Shown one piece after another: positions 13,348 to 26,539 of a stretch of DNA of 64,000 nt. The translations under genes and the position numbers were made by a program. Position 1 is the stretch's first letter, and each line of letters opens with the position of its first letter. The notes below the pieces were generated by a model that saw only the letters and a list, made by a program, of their open reading frames with translations, had not been told where the DNA came from and did no database searches. The stretch comes from Cytospora piceicola (lineage: Eukaryota > Ascomycota > Sordariomycetes > Diaporthales > Cytosporaceae): assembly GCA_023375675.1 (NCBI GenBank), contig JALQBC010000053.1, positions 171,373 to 235,372 on the forward strand, read 5' to 3'.

Positions 13348-13815
13348 GGCGATTACAGATTCCGAAACCTTAGCTATAGTGCACGGACTAGCTGTGTTTT
13401 AAGTTGTTTTCTCTTAGTCTTTTAAAGTTAATTACGCTTTACGTATTAATTAAAATAAGAAATAAACGCTATCGTTGAATTTATCTTATTAAAAGCTATA
13501 GATTTATATAAGCTATAAGATTATTAAGTGAAGGCGCGAAATGTAAAGATCTAAAGGTAATGTTAATAACTTTCCTGTCTTTTTTTCCTTTTACTTTTAA
13601 TGTTCTTTAAAAAATCTCTATATTTCGCGCCTTAACTTAATAATCTTATAGCTTATATAAATCTATAGCTCTTAATAAGATAAATTCAACGATAGCTTTT
13701 ATTTCTTATTTTAACTAATGCGCAAAGCGTAATTAGGGAAAAAGTTAAGATTCGGTAAGAAATATACTTAGACTGTACTGTATAACTACTAGAGGTTTCG
13801 GAATCCGCAATCGCC
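13348..13815. repeat. 468-bp palindrome: two ~203-bp inverted arms around a 63-bp spacer
   Basis: The left arm (13,348-13,550) and the right arm (13,614-13,815) are reverse complements over their full length. The inner 115 bp match nearly base for base, for example GGCGCGAAAT (13,533) against ATTTCGCGCC (13,622), and CTATCGTTGAATTTATCTTA against its complement. The outer part is more diverged but still aligns to GCGATT..GATTCCGAAACC. It keeps more CpA and TpG than its surroundings. It may be a foldback or MITE-like element, or a head-to-head duplication. A minus-strand ORF at 13,686-13,892 lies in the right arm and is probably a chance product. Confidence 0.8.
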
Positions 13816-16800
13816 TTAGACAGCGTATAATCTATAGTTTTAGATCTAATACTATATAAGAAGCTAGCGCTACGGTAACAACTAGCTAGCAAACTTCTTT
13901 CCTTATACTTAAAGCGGCTTTACTTTATCTATAAGTTTTAAAAAAATATAAATAAAAGCTGTATATAAATATTAACTTTAAAATATTACTACTATAGCTA
14001 CTTCTTTAGATCTTATTCCTTTATATAGTACTACTTAAACCTTATGCTTAATACCTGTTCTACCTTTTTAGCCGTCGGATTACTCGACAATAGCTTAAAC
14101 GATGCCTTTAAATACTGCTTTTACTTTACTGTTAAAGCTCGGACTTTAATAAGCCGGGTCGCTTTTAAAGTATTATTATAATAAAAAAAGAGGTAACTTT
14201 AGTAGGTAAAGACCTTTATAAAAAACTTAATAATAGTATAGAAAAGATAGAGAAGCTACAGCCGGTCGACTTTTTCTTAAATCCCTAACAGGCGGTAAAG
14301 CTAGTTAAAATCTATAGCGATAGCGGCGTCGAATAAGACCGGTAGTTTATACTTAAACGAAAAGAATATATACTATTATAGCTATAGCGTTTTTAAGCCT
14401 TCCGGTATACCTTTAAACTCTTTTAATACTTAAATCTAAAGCAGGACACGCTTAAAGGTTATTAAAGCTATATATTATTCTATATTAGCCGTTTACTTAT
14501 ATATCGAAAAGGCCGACGTACTTAAAAAAAATAGGGCGGTTTATACTCCGAATATACTAACAGGATAAGTAGTCTGCTTTAGTGTAGTAGAAAGGCGTAG
14601 TTATAGTATTTTATCTTACTTTAGTTAATATAGTACGGCTTTTAAGTAAGATAGTTAAGATTAATATAAAGCGAGTTATAGTATAAATAGCTACTGTTAT
14701 ACCTAATAAACAGCCTATACTTAACTAAGTTATTAAGCTAGATTCCGTTTTATAGTTAATGTTTTATCGAGAACTAAACTAACGCTTTAAATAATATAGT
14801 AATATAGTCCCTTTTTTTATAAAACTTTATATTATTAGTACTATACCGGCCTTAAGGTAAACGATTTACTATATAAGGTATAACTAGCCTCGGGTATACT
14901 ACCGGCTTAAAATTTTACGTTAAGGTTTCCGGTAATACTATCTTTTACTCGAAGGTTAAAAGGACGTATATACTAAAATACTTATATACAATGTCTTACG
15001 AGTTTATTAGCTTAGCTATATATTAGTTTAGCTTTTATTTCGCTTTATATATAAGCTAAAAGACCTTTTTTTACTATATAAAGACTTTATTTAACTATTT
15101 AATATTATAGACAAGTATAACTTTAAAGTAATTCCTATAGTAGTCTTAACGCTTTTTTAAAGTATAGGTTTTAAAGTTTACGCCGGAACCGACCGGGTAG
15201 TCGTTTAAGTGTTTTAAAAAGCTACCGATAAAAATACAACGGAATATTTTATTACTATTATAGTTATAGGCTAGCGGCTAAATTTATCTTTTATAAAGCT
15301 ATATCGCTAAAAGGTTAACGATAATAAAAGTATAGCTTATAGCTTTATTATAGACTTTTTATTAATATTATATACGTATATAGCGCTATAGATTCTATAG
15401 CCGCGAGAAAAGCCTTTTATAAAAGGTGTTATCGAGCTACCTTTTATAGTATTAATATATTAGGCTTTATTCGTCGTTTATAATAACGTTATAGTATTAA
15501 ATAAGAGGCTTTTTATACTTCCCGGCGTTATAGCTAAGTACTTTTAACTTTTAATACTATCGGAGTGTTCGATAGTTATTTATAACTATTCTTAAGGTTA
15601 AGGTACCTTAAGTGTTATCTTAATCTATTACTATAATAATCGGAACGCTCGATTTTACTATTTACAATAATAACAGTTTTATATAGTTTTTAAAAAACTA
15701 TAGTTTAGTTAGAAATACTTTTATCTGTTAAAGTATATATACGTTTATTATAACTCTTTTATATAATTTAATATAAGTAACTTATTAAGTTCGGGTTTCT
15801 TTATAATAAAGAACGTAATTGTTTTTTATACCGGAAATATATTTTAAAGAATTAATAATATAGTATATAAGTATAACTATAAACGAGTAGTAAAGTACGA
15901 AAACACCGATATATAATAACGTTAAACGAGATTCTTTTACTTCTTACTTATTTAAAACTTTTTACTTAATTTAAAAGTTGTTTTATAAACAGTGTTAATA
16001 ATTAGCGAAACACGATAAACACGATAATTTACTTTTACTTACTACTTTATCCGGCGCTTTTTAAAATAGTTATAATTTTAAATAGGCTAAGCGGCTATTT
16101 TTAGTTTATAGCGTATAAGAGACTATAAACGATATAATAGCGGTTTTCGGCTTATACTTTAAGTATATAAAAAAAGATAAGGTTATCGATAAAGTTAACC
16201 TACGTACCGGTTATACCGGTTAACTCTTTTATAGTTATAGTTTTTAAAGTATCGGCGATATATATATAATAGAACTTCCAGATATTATTTTCGCCTTTTT
16301 TTAACTTACGTCGAAAAGGGTTTATAAAGTAATCGAGACTTAGCTAGTCGAAGGCTTTATTTATAACTTACTTTCTTTCTGTATCCGAAAGGACGAAAGT
16401 ATTTTTTTTAAACCTATTCTACTTAAAATATAAGATAGTATAAAATACCTTAGTATTAAAATGTAAAAGCTTAATCTAAAACCGTATAATATTATCGATA
16501 TCTTTATTATAAATAGAACTGTTATTTAATATAGTTAGCGGCTTTATATTTAAGGAGACGGGTCTAGGATATATTAGTATTAGTCTATAAGACGACGAGA
16601 GTTAAGACTTATATAAAAGATATAAGACTTTAAAAACAAGATCTTAGATAGTAAAAAATACGAAAGCGACGACGATATACGAGTTTAAAACGGTAAAATA
16701 TAAGATAAAAGCGATATTAAAAATATACCGGAAAAGAGGTAATATAAAAGACGTTAAAGTATACCGTTATATAGTTTTTATTTATATAGCTATAAGTATT

Positions 16801-18693
16801 TTCTGTTTTTTATTTATTTACTAAAGACTAATACTAAAGTACTTCGGGCGGCTAATTTTAAAATATTTTAATATCGGCCTTTTTAGTAGTAACTATACTA
16901 ACTTTACGATTTACGTCTTTTCCGGTATCTTAATTACTTAGTAATAGAGTATTATAGGCGGTTAACCTTATAATATTTTACTATTAAATAATCGCGATAT
17001 TAAAGAAAAACTAAATACTATTATTATATTTATTTTAAATCCGTTTAAAGTATATATCTGTTTTTACTATAAGTCCGACTAACTATATTATAGTTTAGTA
17101 ATTTTAAATTATATTAAGTATTATAACTAAACAGCTAACTTTAAAAACTATACTTAATACGTCTTTTAATCGTATTATCCGAGACTACCTCTTTTAACCC
17201 TTTTAATTTAAGTAGCGGATATAATATTATACTATCTTAACGTGTTTATATATACGTATTTAAAACGTTATATTAATAGAAGCTAAACTTCGACGACTTA
17301 AATAGTCTGTTTATTTAGTGCCTTTTTACCGGTAAATCTAATATCGCCGGGTAGTTTATTTTATATTTAAGTATAATCTTACCGGGTAGTTTATTTTATA
17401 TTTAGCTATAATTTTACTAGGTGATTTTTATATTTCACTATAATCTCGCCGAGTAAATATAATTTTATCGAGTGCTTTTTAGTTTCTTTATCTGTAAACT
17501 TATAAGTATAAAAAACGAAGGTATTTAGTTATAAAAGCTTCCGGTAATAATTTTACCGGAAGTTTACTTACTTATTTATACTATAATATTATTAAATATA
17601 AACGATAAAGCGTATACTTTCCGGTTATATATCTATATCTTATCTAATAATAATAATTACTTCCGGCGGTAATTTTATTAAGTACGAGGAAAAAGGTTTA
17701 TTTAGCTATAAGGTATTATAAGGAAAAGAGTGTTTAATAATAATAACTACCTTTAACGGTAATTTCGTTAAGTATAAGAAAGTACGGTAGTAAGCTATAA
17801 GTAAAAGAAGATATCTAATAATAATAAATGCTTCGACTTATCGTTATACGGCTTAAAATTAGCTATATATATTATTACCGATAGCGAGATTTATATTAAT
17901 AGACTTTTAGTTCCGCTTTTTACTTATTTATAAAAACCGGTCTTTATATATAATATTCTGTTTTAATAAAATATTTAAACTTATAGGCTATACGCTTTTA
18001 CCTATATCTCTTTACGTAATAGCTATTATTTTTTCGTATTATAAGCTTAGATATTTAACTTCGTAAGTTAAAGTTATTACCGGCGTGTTTATATATATAG
18101 ACTATTACTTTTTTAGTAAGTTTAAATCGGCTTTTATTATTTCTGTATATAATAGACTACTATTTTATCGTAAAATAGTATTTATATACCGGCCGTTATA
18201 AAAAAAGGTATTTAATAAGTCTTTATTATCTATATTTTATTATAAAGGCGGCTATAAATAGTAAGCCCGGCTTTTCGAAGCGACGGTATATAATATATAA
18301 GTGTAAATCTGCTATTATATATCTCGCTTTATTTATTAAGTACTTTTTAAACCTTATTAACTATTTATATCTTTTTATCTATATCTTTCTATCTATATCG
18401 TTCTATTTATATCTTTTTATTTATATCGTTCTGTCTATATAAGCCTTCTTATCCTTACCTCTTTAAAGCGTTATTATAACTACTAGGCCGACTCCTTTTA
18501 CGATTTAAAGCAAGGGAATAAGGCTTATAGCCTTCTACTTACTTTTAACGGCTTTACTTATAACTATAATAATTATATTACTTTCCGGGTTATTTATAAC
18601 TTAAACGTTTTACGGCTTTTTTATATAATAGTATTCCCTTTTATCTGTTTTATTATCTCTTTTAAAAAAGATAGTATAATCGAAAATATTTAA
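13816..18693. other. Strongly decayed AT-rich sequence, nothing recognised
   Basis: This is some of the most TpA-rich sequence of the window. No repeat units, RNA genes or followable frames were supported by eye over this stretch. Confidence 0.5.
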
Positions 18694-19254
18694 AAGCGTT
18701 TTAAAGTAAAATATAGTAATATAAAGAAGAAGGACGTTTTCTTTATTATTATATATACCGTTATAAATATAGCTAAGTTACGTTATTTAAACGGGTTTAA
18801 GACGTATAGCTTAATCGATATCGTTAATAAAGCTATAAGCGATAACTCGACTAACCTTTTCCGGAAAACTATAGATAGTAACTTAATTAATACCTTCGGA
18901 GTTATAGATAGAAACTTAACTAACGCTTTAAAAACTATAGACAGCTTAACTAACTTCGGAATAGCTATTAACGGCCTAACTAACTTCGGAATAGCTATAA
19001 ACAGCTTAATTAATATTTTCAGAAAGATTATAAATAGAAACCTAACTAACGCTTTTAAAATAACTATAGATAACGCTTTCGGAACGACTATAGATAACGC
19101 CTTTAAAAAGACTATAAACAGAAGGCCGACTTATACGTTCGATAGAGCGTATACCTTTAGAAAGCCTGTATATCCCGGCTTTAACGTTAATACTAAAAAT
19201 ACTTTAGCCTCGGCTATTAGTCTTTTAGCCGAGCTATTTATTAAGTTTTATTAA
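18694..19254 (+). pseudogene. 186-codon stop-free tract with short internal repeats and no start codon
   Basis: One + frame is open for 186 codons, ending at TAA 19,252-19,254, with a single Gln-compatible TAA just before it at 18,691. Such a length without stops is unexpected in sequence this AT-rich. From about 18,865 to 19,125 it repeats an 8-12 residue motif (variants of T-I-D-N-A-F-K and L-T-N-F-G-I-A-I-N). The tail has several aromatic and Pro residues. No ATG remains in frame, consistent with TpG loss. It is probably the C-terminal part of a RIP-inactivated protein with a repetitive domain. I do not recognise the family. Confidence 0.5.
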
Positions 19255-22200
19255 ATAAATCTTTTTTATATAAGGTTTACAGTTTAGTTAATATAAATAG
19301 TAACCGAAAGACCCTTTTATCGCTTTTAATAATAAGGTTAAAAGCTTTAATATAAAGACCGTCCGGAAGAGTAAGATGTTAAAAAGCTAGGTTATTACCT
19401 ATATTAAAGCCGGTAAAGCTATTAAAAAGATAGTAGCTAAAACCGACCTTAATATTTTTAGTTAAAAGCATATAATTAATACGGTTAAGTTTATTAGTAA
19501 GTTTTTACGTATTTTTATAAGAGCGGCTGCTATTATAATGTTAATATATTACTTTTATTTAGCCCGGAAGGCTAAAGCTAATATTATATAAGACGATAGT
19601 AACGATAGGTAAGGTAAAAGAGATAAAGCTTAATAATATATTTAGTTTTTAATATTAGCCGACGAGTTATACCTTTTAAGCGGCTTAAATCTTATATATA
19701 TATATAGATATAGAATTATAGGTAATACTTTTTTCTGCTTTAGTTTTATTTTAAAGTAACGGTTTTAATACTTACTTTAGTTTAATATATTATAAACTAT
19801 TTTTAACTTAGAAATTTTATTTTAAATCTATATAAAGGTTATAGCTTATTAATTAACCGGCCGAATAATTAACAGTTTTAATTATAAGAAGTATATTCTT
19901 AACTTAACGTAGTAATTATAACTACTTTATTATATTTAGTACTTTTAATATTATAATTAACGGTTATAAGAAATAGCTATTCGGTACTAAATATAGTTAT
20001 ATAACTTTTACTATTAAAATTTAAGTAAAGAATTTATAAATTCGATAACTTACTATAAAGTTTAAAACTAAATAACTAAATAATTAATTTATTTACTATA
20101 AAAGGGCCTGTTTATAATATTTAAGCTAATTATAATATCGCTATTATTATAAGGCTTTTTTAGCCTTTTAATATAGTTATTTCTCTCTCGGTTATAAGTA
20201 GCTATATCGGTATATATATCTAAGTAGTAAGCTAAACCGGTTTTTCTTTCTTTTAGTTATTAAAACTACTACGATTTTAAGATAACGCCCTTATATACTA
20301 AAGCTATAAATAATCTAAATAATAGAATACTCTTTTACGTTTAAGCGTAAAGTGCTATAGGCGTTATAAAAACCGGGGCTGTAACTATCGAACTTATAGC
20401 TAAAACCTTTTTAGATCTATAGGTTTATCGCCTATAAGCTTAAAACGAAGGTTTTAAAAAGAGCTATAAATATATTTAAACTCTTATCTTTACTTTTTTC
20501 GAGTAACGTTAGCTATCTCGGTATCGAACTTATAACTAAAGCGCTTTAAAATATTATTATCGGCTTTTACTTATTACTTAGCCTTAAGTTTAAAGGCCTT
20601 TTTTAATATTATATCTACTAGTATAAAACTTTTATTATTATCGATCTCGTTATTTAAAAAAATAACTTCGTTATCTTTACCGAAAAGATTATTATTTATT
20701 ATAATATCTTTATTTTTACCTTTTTTATCTATTATAAAAACGGTAAAAGAAAAAAGCGCGAGAAGTTTATACTAGCTGTTTTTATCTTTACTTTCTTTAT
20801 TTTTCTTTACTATAGTAAGAAAAAGAGCTATTATTATAAAAGCAATAGAAAGAGCAGGCGCGAGAAGTCTTTACTATATAATCTAACTAAGCTATAATAT
20901 ATTAAGGAAAAGAATAAGCTACCGATAATAATAAGCCTTTTTATAATACGTATAGTTAGTATAGGTATTACTAGTATAAGACTTAATCTTTAAATTATTT
21001 GCCTTTTTTAAGTTAATATAGTATTTAATAAAAAAACTATTACCTTTTATATACTATCGGTAAAAACCGAGTATATAAATACTTATAATCTATATAAGTA
21101 AGGCGACGAGGTTTTTAACTTAACGTATACCCCGGCTATTACCTATATTTTATAAACGAGAACAGGCGTTTTATTATAGGTTACGAACGACTACGTTTAT
21201 AGCTAATAGGTCGAACTACGATATTATTAGTAAAAAAGGAAAAGAGAGAAAGGATAATGCTTATTAATTACTTAACTTTACGGTTTATTAAGCGGCGGTT
21301 ACTTAAAAATCTTATAACTAAATCTAAATACTTCGCTTTAATAACCTTTTAAGCAAACCTTAATATAACCGGGGCTTTTAAGTAATAGCGTTAATTAGAA
21401 TATAACTATTTAATAAACCGGTTAATAAAGTTTAGTAATAGATTTATTAAAACCTTACTTTAAAGAACTTACGGTTTAGAAAAGTATTAAAAGAGGTAGT
21501 AGAGTTAAAAGTTACAGAAAAGGCGATAAAAGATATTATTAAATAAGTAATTAATCTAAATAGTATTAGAATATATATATTAAAAAAGTGTATTATACTT
21601 ATTAAAAGATTAAGAAAAAGGTTAACTATAATATTTATTATTAAAAAACGTTAAACGTTAGTATTTTACTATAGTCTAATATAGCGTTTATATAGTTAAA
21701 GTAACTAGTTTAATAACCGGTCGCGTTATTATAGTAACACGTTACTATACAGGTAACTATAGTAATATACGTCTTAGATCTAAGTACTAACTGTATTTAT
21801 AATATAACTAGTAGTATAGCTCTTATATAGCTAATATAACCGGTTCGGCTACCGGTTACGTTATTATAATAACGTATTTTTATATAGGTTATAACTATTA
21901 TATTAGATAGTTAAGTTATAGATACTATAGTAGTATTATATATATAATTTTAATTTAAGCTATTAAAACCTATTATATTATATATCTTACTTAGATTTAA
22001 ATTAGGTATAAAATATAGATTTATAGAAACTAGCTCTTTAACGTCTATTTAAAGGTTTTTAAAGACTTTTAAGCCTTTTACCTTTATATATTTTACTACC
22101 TTTACATACGTTATTTTATCAACTTACCTTTTCGCCTTATACCCTTTACTAAACCTGTTTTCTAAATAACTATAATCGTTAAAGCTAGTTTAAACAGTTA

Positions 22201-22964
22201 CTTTATATTTAATAGCTAAACCTGTTTTACACCTTATTTATTTTAATTAATAATATTACTTTCTTTATACTTATTTAAACGTAGTACTATAATAAGCGTA
22301 TAAACGTAACGCGCTTTAATTAAGTCGCTATTTAATTATATAATCGGAATAATATAAGTAAGTTAAAGTATCTGTTTTATAAAGCGTTTATAATCTAGCT
22401 TAATACGATAGCCTGCCCTTTTTATATTATAGTAAAGTTACTTTTTAGTCTTTTACTTTAAGATATTTATTAACCTAAAGGTAGATTTTTTTAAAAATCG
22501 GTAATATAACTATTAATATTAAGGCCGATAGACTAAAGAATAACTAGCCTAATATTTATTTTAATATATACCTTTTAACCGTAAGTAGTTAAAAGCTTAA
22601 GCTATATATCGATAACCTGTTTACTATAAACTTTAATAAAGAGATAATACTTACGATTTTCGTTTAGCCGGACGTCCGGCTTATAACCTGTTTTACTATT
22701 AACGATAAGTTTAGTAGTAGGTTACTCGATACCTTTATATAAAAGAAAAGTACGGTAAAAGCTATATTAATATAGTTATATAAACGTAAATAAGTATAAT
22801 ATAGCGTTTTTACTAATAGCGGTTATATTAAAGATAGTTTTTATAAAGTATATTAAAGTATAAAGTACAGCTTTAGGTATAAAGTACCTTTTATATATTA
22901 CTACTAGCTTAAAGGTATTTACAGTAAAAGTATTTTCGGTAGAAAGTATAATAACTCTTTATAA
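19255..22964. other. Strongly decayed AT-rich sequence, nothing recognised
   Basis: No intact gene or RNA gene. Scattered coding-looking + strand stretches of 30-60 codons occur but cannot be joined or named. Confidence 0.45.
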
Positions 22965-23315
22965 AAGGAAGATATAATAGTAGTAAAAGACTTAAATAAT
23001 ATAGATAAAGTAAAGGACCGGGATAATATAAACGATATTAAGGACTTAGACGATATAGACGATATAAAAGACTCGGACGATATAAACAACGTTAAAGACT
23101 TAAACGATATAAGCGATATAAAGGACTCGGATAATATATACGACGTTAAAGACTTAGACGATATTAAGGATATAGACGATATAGACAATATAAAAGACTC
23201 GGATAGCGTAAACGAAGTAAAGGATTCGGATAATACGACTAAAGTAAAAGACTAAGATAATATAAATAGTTTCCGAGAAATAAAGGTTAAAAGTATAAGA
23301 AGTACCTATAAAAAG
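22965..23315 (+). pseudogene. Remnant encoding an Asp/Lys/Ile repeat tract
   Basis: The + frame is open for 96 codons from 22,965 to a TAA at 23,253-23,255, which fits a former Gln, and continues for about 20 more codons. It reads an imperfect repeat of about 8-10 residues rich in Asp, Ile and Lys (K-D-L-D-D-I-D-D-I, K-D-S-D-N-I and variants). Such charged repeats are common in disordered linkers. The minus-strand ORF at 22,919-23,188, rich in Ser, Ile and Leu, is the mirror image of this repeat and not a gene. There is no in-frame ATG. Confidence 0.5.
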
Positions 23316-23513
23316 TAAATATAAAGAAAACAAAGGTTAAACTATATCGATAACTTTTTAAAAATAAAGGTTTATAGTATAAATACTTAAAAAAGGAATA
23401 TATTTCTTTTAGTCTATAATTAGACTAATATAGTTTATAACTAAATAAAGAAACAGATCTTATCTTAAAGTTAATTTAAGATATTTTAATACTTTATAAC
23501 GTTATATCCTTTA

Positions 23514-23647
23514 ATACTATATTATTAATATACCTCCGGTATTATACCTTTTAATAATATATCGTTAATATACCTTTAGTATTATATCTTTTAATAATAT
23601 ACCTTTAATATACCTTTAATATTATATCTTTTAATATTATATCCCCC
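23514..23647. repeat. 40-bp AT-rich tandem repeat, three units plus a partial fourth
   Basis: Units 23,514-23,553, 23,554-23,593 and 23,594-23,633 share TTAATATACCT at the centre and end in TTATATCTTTTA or TTATACCTTTTA; a partial unit follows. Confidence 0.7.
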
Positions 23648-23712
23648 GATATCTATTATCTTTTAAACTTAAAGATCCCTTTAATATTAAGTATCCTTTA
23701 AGATTAAGTATT

Positions 23713-23848
23713 ATTAAGTAGTAGATATTATTAGGTAATGGATATTATTAGGTAGTAGATATTATTAGGTAGTAAATATTATTAGGTAGTAGATATTATT
23801 AGGTAGTGGATATTATTAAGTAATAGATATTATTAGATAGTAAATATT
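23713..23848. repeat. 17-bp tandem repeat, eight units
   Basis: Eight consecutive 17-bp units of the form ATTAGGTAGTAGATATT, with no length change. Differences are G/A transitions at a few fixed sites (GGT/AGT, AGTAG/AATAG, AGATA/GGATA/AAATA), which is what RIP or drift within an array would leave. Confidence 0.85.
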
Positions 23849-26539
23849 ATAGGCTGTTTTTTAAGACTTTTTTTAAAGACTAACTATTATATAGTTAACC
23901 TTTTTATTATAATATATCTAAACTCGAGAACTATAATATAAACCGCTAAAATATATCTTTTCTTAATAAATAACTTTTACCTTTTTTAAAGCGACTTATT
24001 TTAAATATCTTTATTACTATTTATATTAAGGTTAGCTGCCTTTAAATATAGCTTTTTAATAAGAAAAAAGTTAGGTAGTATATAAGGAAGCTTAAAAGCT
24101 AGTATATTTATTAATAAATCTATTCTATTAGTAATCCTTTTATAGTTTTAAATAAAGAAACAGGTAAGGTCTGTTAAAAAGGCTTTAACCGCTTATCTTT
24201 AAGTAACGTATTTAACGTTATTCGGAATAAAACAAAGTATTTCGTATCTGTAAGTAATACCTTAAAAAAATATATAGGTATATTTATTTATTAGATTAAG
24301 AGGACGGTTTTTAGTAAAAACTATACTTTTAAAACTAAAGCTAGCTTATATATTACAACGTATTATAACCTCGGCTAATAAACTAGGTTTCTATAATAGG
24401 ATTATTAAATTAATTATAAAGAAGGATAAGAAAAGTGTGTTTATATTAGTAATCTTAATAATTAGGTTACCGAGTATATTAAAGTTACCTGTTTTTCTTA
24501 TAAACTTAAAGTTAAAGCCGTTAGTCGTTAAAGTTACCGCTAGCTTAATAAAAAGCTTTTAAATATCTTTTAGCTTATATATTAGCTTAAAAGGTAAAGC
24601 AAGGTATAATAGTAATACTAAGTTTTTAATAAAAGCCTTTACTATATAGACATCTATTATAAGGCCTTTTATTAACGGCTAGCTTTAAATAATATAATAT
24701 ATTAAGTATATATAATAAAAATTAAAAGGAAATATATTTTATTATAATATACTTATACTTAAATAAGCCGGAGTATTATAAGTATTTTAAGCTACTTATA
24801 AAGTTAGACTTATAGCTATATAGGTATATAATTAAAGAACTAAGGCGTATATCGGTGTTTTTATAGTTTAGATTATTAACGAAGATAGTTAAGCAAACGT
24901 AATAAGGAACTTCGGTAAACTTACTAATAAGACGGTATATTAACTTATATAAACTATATTTACTAGTAATAAAAAACTAAGTATTATTTTTACTATTATA
25001 GATAGTAATGTCGATCGAAAAAGTATAAGGTAGTTTTTTACTTTAACTATTAAGACTTTTATTAGATAAATCAGGGTTAAACTATATAGTAGTCTTAAAA
25101 AATTATTACTTTATATTAAAGCCTATTATAATATTATTATTATACTCGTTTTTATTAAAGGTAAAAGGCTCTTAAGTATCTATATTTAGGCTGGTTTTTT
25201 ATATAGCTAGTCTTTTACTTAGACTTTTCTATAATTATTATACTATATAAGTAAAGTTTTATACTTTTATATTAGAACTAATTAACTAAAAGATATTATT
25301 ACTTATATTAAATATAATAGCGAAAAGTAAGCTAAAACTAAAAGCAAGGGTAAAAAAAAGGGTATTATTATATATTAGTTTTTATTTAATTACTCGGCTT
25401 ACTTTATTTAAGATAGAACTACTAATTATAGCTTAAAGCTATTAAAAAGTAACGTTTCGTATAAAGCTATTAATAAGAAAAGAGATATTTAAGTTAATGC
25501 TATTAGTACTATAACGGATAGATATACTATAAGTAGGTTATTAAGTAAAGGGTTTTATAAGAGTGCTTTATATATTAAAAGAAGAAAACTAACGACTAAT
25601 AGTAAAAGTTATAACAGTCCGAACTTTACTATTTAATAAAAAAGAAGTAGTAAGTTTATATTTACTTATATTATACTTAATATTTTCTTCTTTACTAATA
25701 TCGAAGATATTAACGATATTTTAAGATTAATAACTCGGTAATACGATTTATAAGGTATAGGCTATACTTTTAACGAGCTTAATAAGCTTAAGCTATTTAA
25801 ATCTACCGTTTATTTTAAAGTCTATAATAGATTTAATAATAGTAAATTAAAAAGGAATTAAATAAAAAGAAAAGAATTACTAATTAAGGTATACGATTTT
25901 AAGTTTTAAGCAGATTATAAAGGTAAAAAAGATATAAAGCGTAGAATAGTTAGAAATAAAAGGTTTAGTTCTTAATAGGCTTAAAAGATATTATAAATAA
26001 AGCAGGCTAAGAAAAGGTAAGGCCGGTAATTATCGATTAAATAAACACGGAAATTAATATTATTAGCTAAGAAAACACGGGATAACGAAAGCTAATATTA
26101 TTAGTTAACACGATTCTAGCAGGTATATATAAGTAGATACTTTACTTATTAGTTATATAGTAACTACGTTTCTTTATACTTACTTAATAACTTAACGTTT
26201 CTGCTTTTATCTATAAAAAAAAGGAATTAATCTTTACTTTAATCGAAAGTATAAAGTCGATTATAACTTTCTTTTAATTTAAACTTTATATTTTCAATTA
26301 GTTAAGCTATTAAGCTATTACGATAACGTTTAAATAAAAGAATAAAACTACAACTACTAAGCCCGACTTATTAGCTAAGCCTAACGTTAAAAATACGGCT
26401 TATACTACCGGTTTCGGTATTTAATTTAATACTGTTATTTAAACTACTCCTTTTACTTAAGGTAAGCTTACTCTTAACTTATAATATACCTATTAGTATA
26501 CTTTAAATAACTCTATAAAGTTATTTTACTAAAACGATA
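23849..26539. other. Strongly decayed AT-rich sequence, nothing recognised
   Basis: No intact ORF, tandem repeat or RNA gene supported. The frame of the next pseudogene may extend upstream into the last 200 bp or so. Confidence 0.45.

Noticed and set aside
22919..23188. Minus-strand ORF, 89 aa, rich in Ser, Ile and Leu
   Set aside because: It is the mirror of an Asp/Ile/Lys repeat that is open for 96 codons on the plus strand; the low-complexity composition explains the open frame.
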